Shown: one piece after another, positions 48,368-57,099 of the stretch
How the letters are laid out: each line of letters starts with the position of its first letter
Numbering within the stretch: position 1 is the first letter of the stretch
Assembly: GCF_042670205.1 (NCBI RefSeq)
Contig: NZ_JBHUWD010000001.1
Coordinates: 1-64,000, forward strand
DNA: 64,000 nucleotides
DNA from: Luteimicrobium sp042670205
Lineage (GTDB): Bacteria > Actinomycetota > Actinomycetes > Actinomycetales > Cellulomonadaceae
Reading direction: 5' to 3'
Notes under the pieces: model-generated
The model's input: only the letters and a program-made list of their open reading frames with translations
The model's database searches: none
Told to the model about the DNA's origin: nothing
Made by a program: the position numbers and the translations under genes

Positions 48368-48710
48368 AGCGGTCGCGATCCTCGTCTTCGACCAGCCGCT
48401 TGAGGGCGGCCAGACGACGGTCCCATGCGGCGCCGACGGCCTCGAGGGCGCGCGCGGTCTCCGTGAGCCGCGCGCCGAGCGCCCGGTACCGCACCTCACG
48501 GCCCACCCGCACCGGCTCGACGAGCCCGGCGTCGGCGAGGACCGTCAGGTGCTTGGCGATCGCCTGGCGCGTCACGGGCAGGCGCTCCGCGAGCGCCGAC
48601 GCCGACAGGTCGGACTGCCCGAGGAGCTGGAGGATCGTCCACCGGGTGTCGTCGCCGAGGGCGTTGAACACGGGGACGACGCTCCCGAGGGCCGGGGACC
48701 CGCCGCTCAC
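48366..48710 (-). CDS. ArsR-family regulator of the SRPBCC pair type
   Basis: 114 residues. VFNALGDDTRWTILQLLGQSDLSASAL (in part: FNALGDDTRWTILQLLG, about residues 13-29) and LPVTRQAIAKHLTVLADAGL form the ArsR winged helix, and VEPVRVGREVRYRAL the wing. No metal-ligand motif is seen. This ArsR type is usually paired with an SRPBCC/AHSA1 gene. The GTG overlaps the stop of that gene as GTGA. Two TGCAAC palindromes in front of the SRPBCC gene are likely operators. Confidence 0.88.
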   Translation of the reverse strand: MSGGSPALGSVVPVFNALGDDTRWTILQLLGQSDLSASALAERLPVTRQAIAKHLTVLADAGLVEPVRVGREVRYRALGARLTETARALEAVGAAWDRRLAALKRLVEDEDRDR

Positions 48711-49192
48711 GAGGCCTGGCTCCCCGCGTCGGCGCGTGTGCCCTCGGCGAATGCGACGAGCTTGTCGAGCTGGACGGTCCAGCCCTCGCGGTTGCCGCGC
48801 ATCGAGGCGGCCGGGTCGGCGAGGCGCTCGAACCCGGTCTCGACGACGGTGAGGATCGTGGCGTCGCCGTCGGCCGCGAGCGTGAAGCGGACCTGGGTCG
48901 AGTTGTCGGGCGCGAGCGGGAGGCCCGGCGAGCCCCACGTGTACGCGAAGACGTGCGGCTCGTCGTGCTCGTCGACGCGCAGGGGGACGTCGCCGTAGCC
49001 CTCGAACGTGAAGGTCCCCTCCCCGCCGGGATGCGCGTCGGGCAGGCTCGCGCGCTCCGGGAACCACTGGGAGATGAGGCCCTCCTGCGTGAGGGCCGCC
49101 CAGACGCGCTCGCGCGGCGCCTCGATGCGGATGGTGCGGGTGACCTGGAAGGCCTCGTCGTCGACGACGGCGGGTTCGTTCGTGGTGGTCAT
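48707..49192 (-). CDS. SRPBCC/AHSA1-like protein
   Basis: 161 residues. FQVTRTIRIEAPRERVWAAL (about residues 15-34), then LISQWFPERA and FEGYGDVPLRVDEHDEP, are typical of the START/Bet v1-like AHSA1 domain. Such proteins bind hydrophobic ligands or act as co-chaperones; the exact role is unknown. It is the first gene of a two-gene operon with the ArsR repressor. The ATG follows AGAGGAAC. It lies directly behind the two TGCAAC dyads. Confidence 0.88.
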   Translation of the reverse strand: MTTTNEPAVVDDEAFQVTRTIRIEAPRERVWAALTQEGLISQWFPERASLPDAHPGGEGTFTFEGYGDVPLRVDEHDEPHVFAYTWGSPGLPLAPDNSTQVRFTLAADGDATILTVVETGFERLADPAASMRGNREGWTVQLDKLVAFAEGTRADAGSQAS

Positions 49193-49242
49193 GGTGTTCC
49201 TCTCGCTGGGTCGCCGGGGCGGGGTGCCGCGGGCGGGGAAGC

Positions 49243-49260
49243 TGCAACTACAGAGTTGCA
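49243..49260. promoter_or_regulatory. ArsR operator TGCAACT-ACAG-AGTTGCA
   Basis: Perfect 7-bp arms (49243-49249, 49254-49260) with 4-nt spacing upstream of the SRPBCC-ArsR operon. A second site GCAACC-CTTA-GGTTGC lies 18 bp further (49278-49293). Two similar sites suggest cooperative binding. Confidence 0.7.
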
Positions 49261-49277
49261 CGCACCACGCCTGTTAA

Positions 49278-49293
49278 GCAACCCTTAGGTTGC
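49278..49293. promoter_or_regulatory. ArsR operator GCAACC-CTTA-GGTTGC
   Basis: Perfect 6-bp arms, 4-nt spacing, sharing the TGCAAC/GTTGC half-site with the site at 49243-49260. Confidence 0.65.
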
Positions 49294-49311
49294 AAGTCGG
49301 CACGCCCGCCG

Positions 49312-49725
49312 TCAGCTCGCCTCGCGCCGCGTGAGCCGCAGCACCGGGATGACGCGCGTCGTCTTCGCCTCGTAGGAGCGGAAGCCCTCCGAGCGCTCCT
49401 TGAACCGCTCCCACGCCGCGTCCCGCTCCGCCCCCTCGAGCCGGACCGCGTGCACGGCGACCGTGCCGTCGTCGGGCGTCTCGATCTCGACGTCCGGGTG
49501 GGCGAGGAGGTTGTGGAACCACGCCGGGTTCTCCGGCGCCCCGCCCTTGGACGCCGCGACGAACCAGCTGTCGTCGGACTCGCGGATCGCCGCGACCGGG
49601 CTCACGCGTTCGGTGCCGGTCTTCGCGCCCCGGTGGTGGAGCAGCACCAGGCCGCGCCCGAAGTTCGTCACGGTGCCGCCCGTGGCACGGAACTCGTCGA
49701 TGATTCCCTTGTTCCAGTCGCTCAT
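49312..49725 (-). CDS. Deazaflavin-dependent nitroreductase-family (Ddn-like) protein
   Basis: 137 residues, F420-binding split barrel. GGTVTNFGRGLVLLHHRGAK (about residues 17-36, with the TGTERVSP that follows) and APENPAWFHNLLAHPDVEIE (in part: NPAWFHNLLAHPDVEIE) are the family signatures, as in mycobacterial Ddn. It probably uses F420H2 to reduce quinones or nitro compounds. The ATG at 49725 is chosen because the N-terminus MSDWNKGIIDEFR is typical. It is on the same strand as the SRPBCC operon, behind a strong terminator from the SDR upstream. Confidence 0.88.
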   Translation of the reverse strand: MSDWNKGIIDEFRATGGTVTNFGRGLVLLHHRGAKTGTERVSPVAAIRESDDSWFVAASKGGAPENPAWFHNLLAHPDVEIETPDDGTVAVHAVRLEGAERDAAWERFKERSEGFRSYEAKTTRVIPVLRLTRREAS

Positions 49726-49740
49726 GGCGCCAGTCTCGCC

Positions 49741-49778
49741 CCGGGCACCCACCGTCGCCGGGGACGGAGGGTGCCCGG
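49741..49778 (-). terminator. Strong two-part hairpin terminator of the SDR gene
   Basis: CCGGGCACCC (49741-49750) pairs with GGGTGCCCGG (49769-49778), and inside it CCGTC (49752-49756) with GACGG (49763-49767). It lies 8 nt after the stop of the minus-strand SDR. Confidence 0.85.
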
Positions 49779-49786
49779 CGCGTCGG

Positions 49787-50641
49787 TCAGGCCGCAGCGG
49801 GCGGCAGGTCGACCGGGTACGGCTGGTCGACGTCGGCCGAGGCGCTCACGGCCGCCCACAGGCGGTCCGAGGCGAGCAGCCGCTCGTCCTGGGCGACGGA
49901 CATCGCGGACGCGAGCGCGCCGAGGGGCAGGTGCTCCGGGACGTCGTCGTGCTTCGCGACGCGGACGAGGATCCCCGCCGCGCGCTCGGGGTCGCCCGGG
50001 AAGCTCGCGGGGTCGCGCACGGCCGCGCCGACCGTCGCCGCGTACTCCTCGGGGATGTCGTGGACGGTCATCGAGGAGCCGGCCCAGTCGGTGCGGAAGC
50101 CGCTCGGCTCGACGACGAGGACCTTGACGCCGAACGGCGCGGTCTCGGTCCGCAGCACGCGGCTGAAGCCGTCGATCGCGAACTTGGCCGCCTGGTACGA
50201 CGCGATGCCGGCCGACCCGCCGACGCGCCCGCCCACCGAGGAGAACTGGATGACGAGGCCGCCGCCCTGCTCGCGCAGGAGCGGGATCGCCGCCTTGGAC
50301 ACGTGGTAGACGCCCCAGAAGTTCGTCTCGAACTGCTCGCGGACGTCGGCGTCGTCCGCGGTCTCGATGGGCGACACGTTGGCGTAGCCGGCGTTGTTGA
50401 CGATCACGTCGACGCGCCCGAAGGCCTCGCGGGCCTCCGCGAGCGCCGCGCGGACCGCGTCGGGGTCGGTGACGTCGAGGGCGATCGGGCGGACCCGGTC
50501 GCCGTACTCGGCGACGAGGTCGGCGAGGGACTCGGGGCGGCGGGCCGTCGCTGCGACGGTGTCGCCGGCCTCGAGGGCCGCGCGGACGAGGGCGCGGCCG
50601 AAGCCGCGCGAGGAACCGGTGATGAACCATGTCTGCTGCAT
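49787..50641 (-). CDS. Short-chain dehydrogenase/reductase
   Basis: 284 residues. TGSSRGFGR (residues 7-15) is the cofactor loop, NNAGY lies at about 87-91, the catalytic Ser is in QFSSVGGRV and Tyr/Lys in ASYQAAKFA. It belongs to the SDR family often annotated as oxidoreductase YdaD-like. The ATG has no clear Shine-Dalgarno sequence, so it may be leaderless or weakly translated. It is divergent from a TetR regulator with a perfect operator between, its likely repressor. Substrate unknown. Confidence 0.92.
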   Translation of the reverse strand: MQQTWFITGSSRGFGRALVRAALEAGDTVAATARRPESLADLVAEYGDRVRPIALDVTDPDAVRAALAEAREAFGRVDVIVNNAGYANVSPIETADDADVREQFETNFWGVYHVSKAAIPLLREQGGGLVIQFSSVGGRVGGSAGIASYQAAKFAIDGFSRVLRTETAPFGVKVLVVEPSGFRTDWAGSSMTVHDIPEEYAATVGAAVRDPASFPGDPERAAGILVRVAKHDDVPEHLPLGALASAMSVAQDERLLASDRLWAAVSASADVDQPYPVDLPPAAA

Positions 50642-50669
50642 GACAGTTAGTACAACACCGTTCTCTTAA

Positions 50670-50690
50670 TAGCGCAACCGTGTTGCGCTA
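50670..50690. promoter_or_regulatory. TetR operator TAGCGCAAC-CGT-GTTGCGCTA
   Basis: Perfect 9-bp arms (50670-50678, 50682-50690) with 3-nt spacing. It covers the region before TAGACT (50689-50694), the -10 box 6 nt from the TetR GTG, so binding would be autorepressive and also control the divergent SDR. Confidence 0.75.
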
Positions 50691-50700
50691 GACTGCTCGC

Positions 50701-51381
50701 GTGACGTCGACCACCTTCCAGCGTGCGCGCAGCGCCGAGGCCAAGCGGGCCCGTGAGGCCGCGATCCTCGACGCCGCGCGCCACCTCGCGTCCGAGCGCG
50801 GCATCCGCGAGATCACGCTCACCGACGTCGCGGACGCCGTCGGGATGCACAAGTCCGCGCTCCTGCGGTACTTCGAGACGCGCGAGGAGATCTTCCTGCG
50901 GCTCACCGCCGACGGCTGGCGCGAGTGGGGCCCTGCGCTGCGCGCCGAGCTCGCGCGCGACGACAGCCCGACGCCGTCGTCGGTCGCGAGCGCCTACGCG
51001 CGCACGCTCGCCGCGCGCGGCCCGTTCTGCGACCTGCTCGCGCACGCGCCGCTCAACCTCGAGCGCAACGTCTCGGTCGAGGCCGTGCGCACGTTCAAGC
51101 TCGTCACCCACGACGAGCTCGAGCAGATCGTCGCGGCCACCCGGACCGCGCTCCCGGCGCTCCCCGAAGCCGCCGCGACCGACGTCGTCGCGACCGCGGT
51201 CGCCCTCGCCGGGGCGTTCTGGCAGATCGCAACCCCGGGCGAGGAGGTCCTCGCGCTCTACCGCAGCGACCCGCGCCTGGGGCATGCGCTCGTCGACGTC
51301 GAGCCGCGCCTCGCCGGCATCCTCACCCGCCTGCTGCGCGGTTCGCTGCCCGGGCACGACGACGGCCCGGCCGGGGGCTGA
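50701..51381 (+). CDS. TetR/AcrR-family transcriptional regulator
   Basis: 226 residues. RSAEAKRAREAAILDAARHL (about residues 7-26) then IREITLTDVADAVGMHKSALLRYFETREE (in part: VADAVGMHKSALLRYF) is the TetR helix-turn-helix; the rest is the helical ligand domain with RGPFCDLLAHAPLNLERNVS. The GTG is 6 nt after TAGACT with no Shine-Dalgarno sequence: leaderless. It is divergent from an SDR, its probable target. Ligand unknown. Confidence 0.92.
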   Translation: MTSTTFQRARSAEAKRAREAAILDAARHLASERGIREITLTDVADAVGMHKSALLRYFETREEIFLRLTADGWREWGPALRAELARDDSPTPSSVASAYARTLAARGPFCDLLAHAPLNLERNVSVEAVRTFKLVTHDELEQIVAATRTALPALPEAAATDVVATAVALAGAFWQIATPGEEVLALYRSDPRLGHALVDVEPRLAGILTRLLRGSLPGHDDGPAGG

Positions 51382-51417
51382 GCACCCACCCCGACCGGGC
51401 CGTCCGTCCGATGGCCG

Positions 51418-54400
51418 TCAGGCCGTGGCGACCGCGAACACGTGCAGGTCGCCGCCGCTGACCGTCTCCGGCAGCGTGACGCTCTGCAGCTGCTTGCCGG
51501 CCTGCAGGGCGATGGGGGCGGACGCGAAGATGTCCGTCACCACCGGGTCCTTGCCCTGGCCCGCCTGGTCGCGGTAGGCCGTCTTCAGCGCGATGACGTT
51601 CCCGAACTGCGGGGAGCCGCCACCGCCACCGAGGGTCCAGTCGCTGAACCCGAGGGTGGCCTGCTGCGTCGTGCCGTCCGTGTAGGTGAGAGTCACCGTG
51701 CCGGACGCCTGGCCCTCGCTCGCGCTCCCGAGGAACGAGAGCTTGGTCGCGCCCTGCGACGTCGCGCTCAGGTCGAGGACCTGGTCGCCGCCCCCCGCCA
51801 CGACGTTGTCGGGCGAGCCCGGTGCCACGTCCGGCCAGACGAAGTCGAACCCGTTCGCCGACACCGTGCCGCCCGGCGTCGCACCGGCCGCCGCGAGCGC
51901 CGGCGCCGAGTAGCTCCAGCCCTCGCCGTCGAAGTTCGCCTTCGGGTCGTCGTCCGAGGCGGAGATGCCGCGGTTGTTGACGTACCAGCTCAGCGTGCCC
52001 TTCGTCCCGACCGTCACCGTGATCGGTGCCGCGGCGATGCGCGTCCCGTCCTGCGCCGTCGCCGTGACGGGGAGCGTGTAGACGCCGGGCTCGGCGTCCT
52101 TCGCCGCCGTCACGGTGACGTCCGCCGTGACCGACCCGGAGCTCGGCACGGTGACCGTGCTCTTCGCCGGGGAGATGGTCAGACCGTCCGCGCTCGCCAC
52201 GCTCCAGGCGACCTGCACCTGGCGGCCGGTCATGGTCGAGAGCTTGAGCGACGTCGTCGCCGACGTGCCCGGCTCGACCTTGACCGACGGATCGGTCGCC
52301 CGCACGAAGGCCGGGATCTCGCCGTCGCGGAACGACGGCGGAGCCTCGTGCGCCGCAGCGCCCCACGAGGTGTCGGGCGTCGACGACAGCGTGTAGTCGA
52401 GCTCGCCGCCGCCGGTCGCGATCTTCGCCGGCACCCAGGGCCGGTTCGAGGGCGCACCCTTGACCTTGAGGTTCGCGACGTACTTCGCGCTCGCCGACGC
52501 CTCCGGCGCGTTGACCGTGATGGTCTTGCCGGAGCCCGTGTGCACGACGGCCCGCGGGAACAGCGGCGCGGTGAGGACGAGGTCCGCACGCGTCGGGTTC
52601 TGCGGGTACATGCCGAGCGCCGACCACACGTACCAGGACGACATGGTCCCCGCGTCGTCGTTGCCGGGGATGCCGCCGGGCTTCGTCGTCCAGAGCTGGT
52701 CCATCTCGGCGCGGACCGTCTCCTGCGTCTTGTACGGCGCGCCGACGTAGTCGTAGAGGTACGGCGCGTTGATGTCGGGCTCGTTGGTCGCGTCGTACTT
52801 GGTGTCGTCCCTGGCGGAGAGGTCGAACGTGCCGTCGGCGTTCCGGAAGAAGCCGTCGAGCCGGTCGACCATGGCCTGGTTGCCGCCCAGCGCGGACGCG
52901 AGGCCCGCGATGTCCGAGTAGACCATCCAGGTGTAGCGCGCGCTCGACCCCTCGACGAAGCCGGAGCCGGTCGACGGGCTGAAGCTCGCGCCCGCCCAGG
53001 TGCCGTCGGCGGAACGGTTGCGCATGTAGCCGCCGTCCGCGGTGGCGTCGGGGTCGAACACGTTGGTCCAGCCGCCCGAACGGTCACGGAACGTCGCCGC
53101 GGTCCGCTGGTCGCCCAGGGCGGCGGAGAGCTCGGCGATGCCGGCGTCGGCCGCCGCGTCCTCGAGGGTCTCGGCCGCGCCGCCCCAGCAGTGGCAGTCG
53201 TCCGCGGGGACGTACCCGATCTTCAGGTACTGGTCGAGAGCCGGCCGCTGGCCGACGCACTCGACGTTGCAGCCCGCGCTGCTGGCGTCGTTCGCGGTCG
53301 GGACGGTCGCCGCGGTGACGAGGGACTCGAGCGAGCCCTTGACGTCGAAGTCCCGCGCGCCGAACGCGTACATGCCCGCGAGCGCCGCGGCCGACGGGTC
53401 GCCGGACATGACGCTCGTCTTCATGTTCTCGAGGAGCCACCGGTCCCACTCGCCGCCCCGCTGGTCGGCGTAGTTCTTGAGGGACTGGGCGTAGTCGCTC
53501 GCCACCTGCGGGTTGAGCAGCGCGAGGAGCTGCACCTGGCCGCGGTACTGGTCCCAGCCGGAGAACGTGCCGTACTGCTGGTCCTGGTACTTCTTCGTGA
53601 CGCTGTGGACCTTGCGGTCGCCGCCGAGGTACCGGCCGTCGACGTCGCTGGTCAGCGTCGGCTCGAGCATCGCGTGGTAGAGCGCGGTGTAGAACGTCGT
53701 GCGCTGGGCGTCGGTGCCGCCGCCGACCTGCGCGGCGTTCAGCGCCTTGTCCCACTGCGCCACCGCGGCGTCGCGGGTCTGGTCGAACGTCTGCGCGGCC
53801 GGGTTCTCGGCCTGGAGGTTGAGCTCCGCGTTCTCGGGGCTCACGTACGAGATCGCGACCTTGACCTGGACCTTGTCGGTCCCCGCGGGGAACGTCACGT
53901 ACGCGCCCGAGCCCTTGCCGGCGACGGGGTTGCCGCTCGACGAGTAGCCCGTCCCGCCCGACGCCGACGTCGAGCCGGGCGTGAGGGTGCCGTCCTTCCA
54001 GGTCCCCTCCGACGCGAACGCGGTGTCGAAGTGGGCGGTGAAGTAGAGGGTGTAGCCGTCGTGGCGGTTGTTGCCGCTCTGCGGGCCGCAGAAGTTCCCG
54101 GCGGAGATCGAGCCGGTGACGACGTGGTTCTGGGTGTCGACCTTGACGGTCGCGTCGGCGCTGCCGGACTCCGCGTTCGACGTGCGGAACAGCATGCTCG
54201 CGGACTTGCCTGCGGGGTAGCCGAACTCGCCGGTGCCCGTGCGCGCCGTCGTCGTGAGGCTCGCGCTGGCACCGCTGTCGAGGGTGACGGCGTAGGACCC
54301 GGCCGTCGCCTTCTCGTTCGCGTGCGAGAACGTGCTCGCGTAGGTGGCGTCCTTGGTGTCCGCGCTGGGCGACGAGGTCACGTCGCCCACGACCGGCATG

Positions 54401-54771
54401 ATCGGGATGTCGCCGTTAGCGCCCGAGCAGCCCACCCCGTTGAGGTGCGTGAGGCTGAAGCCGCGGATGCGGGTCGCGTCGTAGCGGTAGCCGCCGGGCG
54501 CCGGGTTGGACGCCTGGTTTCCGGTCGAGGTCTGCGGGCTCCAGGCCAGCATGCCGAACGGCACGACGGCGCCCGGGTAGGTGTTGCCGGCGTTCGACGT
54601 CCCGATGATCGGGTCGACGTACGTCGCGGGGTCGGTGACGAGCGGCGGGGTGGGGCTCTTCGCCGCCTGCGCCGGTAATGCCGTGAAGGCCCCGGTGAGC
54701 AGCGCTGCGGCTGCTCCGGAGGCTGCGAGGACGCGCCATGCGCGACGTCCCGGCAAGGGGTGGTGCACCAT
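51418..54771 (-). CDS. Secreted GH92 alpha-mannosidase
   Basis: 1117 residues. A signal peptide (VLAASGAAAALLTGAF, cleavage near PAQAA, about residue 36) precedes the GH92 catalytic domain (about 45-760): VDPIIGTSNAGNTYPG at its start, then HAMLEPTLTSDVDG, ETLEDAAADAGIA with the probable acid Glu, and GNDDAGTMSSWYVWSALG with the catalytic-base/calcium Asp pair. A NEW3-like beta domain (about 850-930) and a C-terminal beta domain (about 935-1117) follow. GH92 enzymes are calcium-dependent exo-alpha-mannosidases, here probably acting on fungal mannan or N-glycans outside the cell. The ATG follows AGGAGACC. A LacI-type dyad lies 63 bp upstream. Confidence 0.92.
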   Translation of the reverse strand: MVHHPLPGRRAWRVLAASGAAAALLTGAFTALPAQAAKSPTPPLVTDPATYVDPIIGTSNAGNTYPGAVVPFGMLAWSPQTSTGNQASNPAPGGYRYDATRIRGFSLTHLNGVGCSGANGDIPIMPVVGDVTSSPSADTKDATYASTFSHANEKATAGSYAVTLDSGASASLTTTARTGTGEFGYPAGKSASMLFRTSNAESGSADATVKVDTQNHVVTGSISAGNFCGPQSGNNRHDGYTLYFTAHFDTAFASEGTWKDGTLTPGSTSASGGTGYSSSGNPVAGKGSGAYVTFPAGTDKVQVKVAISYVSPENAELNLQAENPAAQTFDQTRDAAVAQWDKALNAAQVGGGTDAQRTTFYTALYHAMLEPTLTSDVDGRYLGGDRKVHSVTKKYQDQQYGTFSGWDQYRGQVQLLALLNPQVASDYAQSLKNYADQRGGEWDRWLLENMKTSVMSGDPSAAALAGMYAFGARDFDVKGSLESLVTAATVPTANDASSAGCNVECVGQRPALDQYLKIGYVPADDCHCWGGAAETLEDAAADAGIAELSAALGDQRTAATFRDRSGGWTNVFDPDATADGGYMRNRSADGTWAGASFSPSTGSGFVEGSSARYTWMVYSDIAGLASALGGNQAMVDRLDGFFRNADGTFDLSARDDTKYDATNEPDINAPYLYDYVGAPYKTQETVRAEMDQLWTTKPGGIPGNDDAGTMSSWYVWSALGMYPQNPTRADLVLTAPLFPRAVVHTGSGKTITVNAPEASASAKYVANLKVKGAPSNRPWVPAKIATGGGELDYTLSSTPDTSWGAAAHEAPPSFRDGEIPAFVRATDPSVKVEPGTSATTSLKLSTMTGRQVQVAWSVASADGLTISPAKSTVTVPSSGSVTADVTVTAAKDAEPGVYTLPVTATAQDGTRIAAAPITVTVGTKGTLSWYVNNRGISASDDDPKANFDGEGWSYSAPALAAAGATPGGTVSANGFDFVWPDVAPGSPDNVVAGGGDQVLDLSATSQGATKLSFLGSASEGQASGTVTLTYTDGTTQQATLGFSDWTLGGGGGSPQFGNVIALKTAYRDQAGQGKDPVVTDIFASAPIALQAGKQLQSVTLPETVSGGDLHVFAVATA

Positions 54772-54833
54772 CGTCGGTCTCCTGCCCTTCGTGCGGTGAG
54801 GTGTTGACGCACTACGGGCCTGACATCGCTGGC

Positions 54834-54847
54834 TGACAGCGTTGTCC
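54834..54847. promoter_or_regulatory. LacI-type dyad upstream of GH92
   Basis: TGACAGCGTTGTCC (54834-54847) has arms TGACA/TGTCc around a central CG, the geometry of LacI-family operators. It lies 63 bp upstream of the GH92 start. No LacI gene is nearby, so regulation would come from elsewhere. Candidate only. Confidence 0.4.
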
Positions 54848-54935
54848 AAGCCTCTAGGTGTCTATCCCGCGCCATTGCCCGGTGTCAAGGATCGACCGCG
54901 TGTCGCGGCCGCGCGCCCGGCGCGTCGCCGACGAC

Positions 54936-54969
54936 GACGGCCCCGCCGCGCAGGTGCGGCGGGGCCGTC
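54936..54969 (-). terminator. 14-bp hairpin terminator of the MFS gene
   Basis: GACGGCCCCGCCGC (54936-54949) and GCGGCGGGGCCGTC (54956-54969) form a perfect 14-bp stem with a 6-nt loop, 40 nt after the minus-strand MFS stop and upstream of the GH92 promoter. Confidence 0.85.
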
Positions 54970-55009
54970 GAGGCTGGGTGTGCGCAGGAGCGGGCCCGCG
55001 CCGTCGGGG

Positions 55010-56491
55010 CTACTCGGTGACCGCGGCGGCCACGAGCTCGTCGCGGACGGCGTCGGGCGCGTCGGCCACGGGGGCCTCGGGCGTCCGGCCGCGGCGCGGG
55101 ATCAGCAGGACGACCAGCGCCCCGGCCGCCGCAGCGGCAGCGCCGATGACGAAGCACAGGCGGAACGCGCCGTGCGTCGGGATCTCGGGCGTGCCGGGGG
55201 CGAGGACGAACGTCTGGCTCGTGAGGACCACGGCCATGACCGCACCGGCGACCGTCGTGCCGATCGACCGCATGAGGGTGTTGACCGAGACGCTCGATGC
55301 GGCCTCCGCCGCGGGGACGTTGGTCAGGATGAGCGTCGGCATGGCCGCGTACCCGATCCCGACGCCCGCGCAGACGATGCACGAGGCGATGAGAAGCTGC
55401 CACGGCGCGTTCGTCATGAAGACCGCGACGACGTATCCCGCCGACAGGACGAACGCGCCCGTCGCGAGCGTGATCCGGCCACCGAAGCGCGTGAGGAGCT
55501 TCGCGGAGACGGGCGAGAACAGCATCATCATGAGACCGCCGGGCGCGAGCCACAGGCCCGCCTGGAGGATCGTCTGGCCGAGGCCGCCCGCAGCCTTCGG
55601 CAGCTCGAGGAGCTGGGGCACCACGATCGACTGCGCCATCATGCCGAAGCCGATGAGCACCGCGGCGATGTTGGTCAGCAGGACGGGGCGCTTGCCCATG
55701 GTGCGCAGGTCGACCAGCGGGTCGTCGTGGCGCTTCTCGAACCAGCCCCACAGCAGCAGGACGACGACGCCACCGCCGATCATGCCGACGGTCGAGGCCT
55801 CGCCCCAGCCCCAGTCGTTGCCCTTCGAGACGCCGACGAGGACGCCGACGAGGCCGATGGCCAGCCCGATCGCACCCACGAAGTCGATGCGCCCGGGGTG
55901 CCGGTCGTGGGTGTTGGGGAGGAACGCCAGGGACAGCAGGGTCATGGCGACGGCGAGCACCGTGGAGACCCAGAACAGCGCGTGCCAGTCGTGGTCCTGG
56001 GCGATCCAGGCGGCGAGCGGCAGGCCGAGCGCGCCGCCGACGCCGAGCGTGGCGGACACGCCCGCGACGGCGCCGTTCACCATCTGCGGCGGCGCGACCT
56101 CACGCACCATCGAGATCGCGACGGGGATGTAGCCCATCGCGATGCCCTGGAGCACGCGCCCCACGAGGACGATCGCGAGGCTGTCGGAGAGGGCGCAGAC
56201 GAGGGAGCCGGCGACGAGGATCGTCGCGGCCGTGACGAGGACCGGCTTCTTGCCGACGAGGTCGGCCAGGCGTCCGACCAGCGGCATCGCGACGCCGCCG
56301 CCGAGGAGCGTGGCGGTCACGACCCACGACGCGTTGCTGACGCTCGTGTCGAGGAGCTGCGGAAGCTCCGACTGGATGGGGATGACGAGGGACTGCATCA
56401 GCGCGGCGCAGAGGCTGCTGAACAGCAGCACCGCGATGACGAGCACCGCGCGGTCGCTACGACGCGCGGTGCCGAGGGCCGGCGAGCTCAC
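55010..56491 (-). CDS. MFS drug:H+ antiporter, DHA2 family
   Basis: 493 residues, about 14 membrane helices. VSNASWVVTATLLGGGVAMPLVGRLADLVGKK (in parts: SNASWVVTATLLGGGVAM and GRLADLVGKKPVLV) is the helix 2-3 motif of the EmrB/QacA family. LRTMGKRPVLLTN and later helices follow. Multidrug export is likely; substrate unknown. The GTG at 56491 follows AAGGAGACG and is preferred over an upstream ATG that lacks a Shine-Dalgarno sequence. Divergent from a MarR regulator, so probably induced by its ligand. Confidence 0.92.
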   Translation of the reverse strand: MSSPALGTARRSDRAVLVIAVLLFSSLCAALMQSLVIPIQSELPQLLDTSVSNASWVVTATLLGGGVAMPLVGRLADLVGKKPVLVTAATILVAGSLVCALSDSLAIVLVGRVLQGIAMGYIPVAISMVREVAPPQMVNGAVAGVSATLGVGGALGLPLAAWIAQDHDWHALFWVSTVLAVAMTLLSLAFLPNTHDRHPGRIDFVGAIGLAIGLVGVLVGVSKGNDWGWGEASTVGMIGGGVVVLLLWGWFEKRHDDPLVDLRTMGKRPVLLTNIAAVLIGFGMMAQSIVVPQLLELPKAAGGLGQTILQAGLWLAPGGLMMMLFSPVSAKLLTRFGGRITLATGAFVLSAGYVVAVFMTNAPWQLLIASCIVCAGVGIGYAAMPTLILTNVPAAEAASSVSVNTLMRSIGTTVAGAVMAVVLTSQTFVLAPGTPEIPTHGAFRLCFVIGAAAAAAGALVVLLIPRRGRTPEAPVADAPDAVRDELVAAAVTE

Positions 56492-56543
56492 GGGCGTCTC
56501 CTTCTGAAGGCATGGATGTGCAAGATACACAACGTTGAATGAC

Positions 56544-56560
56544 ATGTATGCTACCTACAT
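56544..56560. promoter_or_regulatory. MarR operator ATGTA-N7-TACAT
   Basis: Arms ATGTA (56544-56548) and TACAT (56556-56560) in the divergent MFS/MarR space; an AACGTT palindrome lies just beside it (56531-56536). Candidate operator for both genes. Confidence 0.45.
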
Positions 56561-56597
56561 ATCCGTTCGAAGCCAAGGTATGCGCCCAGGAGGGGAC

Positions 56598-57083
56598 ATG
56601 ACCGCCAGTCGACAGGCCGTTCCGACCCGCTACCAGCGGACCGGACAGCTCACCCCGGGCACCCGCGTCGCCTCCGCGCTGTTCCACCTCGACCAGCACC
56701 GCCGCGCCGTCGAGAACCACGGCCCCCTCAACGTCGCCGACGGCCGGCTCCTCTGGCTCTTCAGCGACCGCACGCCGCGCACCCTCCGCCAGATCGCGGA
56801 CGAGCTCAACCTCGAGCAGTCCACCGTCAACCGCCAGGTCAACGGCGCGCACCAGGCGGGGCTCCTCGACCGGCAGCGCGACCCGGACCGCGGTGCCTAC
56901 GTGTTCCAGGCCAGCGAGGCCGGCCTCGCGCGCTTCGAGGAGGCCGTCGCCTCGTCGCTCGGCCAGTACGACGACGCCCTCGCCGCCCTCGGCCCCGGCG
57001 AGGCCGCGCAGCTCGTCGAGCTGCTCGGGAAGTTCGTCACCGCGTACGGCGAGGTCGTCGAGGGGTCGGCCCCGCGCCGGTAG
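56598..57083 (+). CDS. MarR-family transcriptional regulator
   Basis: 161 residues. VADGRLLWLFSDRTPRTLRQ then IADELNLEQSTVNRQVNGAH (about residues 67-86) is the helix-turn-helix; the wing reads RDPDRGAYVF. The ATG at 56598 follows AGGAGGGGAC, the best ribosome site, and is preferred to an in-frame ATG 63 nt upstream. Divergent from the DHA2 pump, which it probably represses. Confidence 0.92.
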   Translation: MTASRQAVPTRYQRTGQLTPGTRVASALFHLDQHRRAVENHGPLNVADGRLLWLFSDRTPRTLRQIADELNLEQSTVNRQVNGAHQAGLLDRQRDPDRGAYVFQASEAGLARFEEAVASSLGQYDDALAALGPGEAAQLVELLGKFVTAYGEVVEGSAPRR

Positions 57084-57099
57084 CGCGCGCTGCCCGCGC

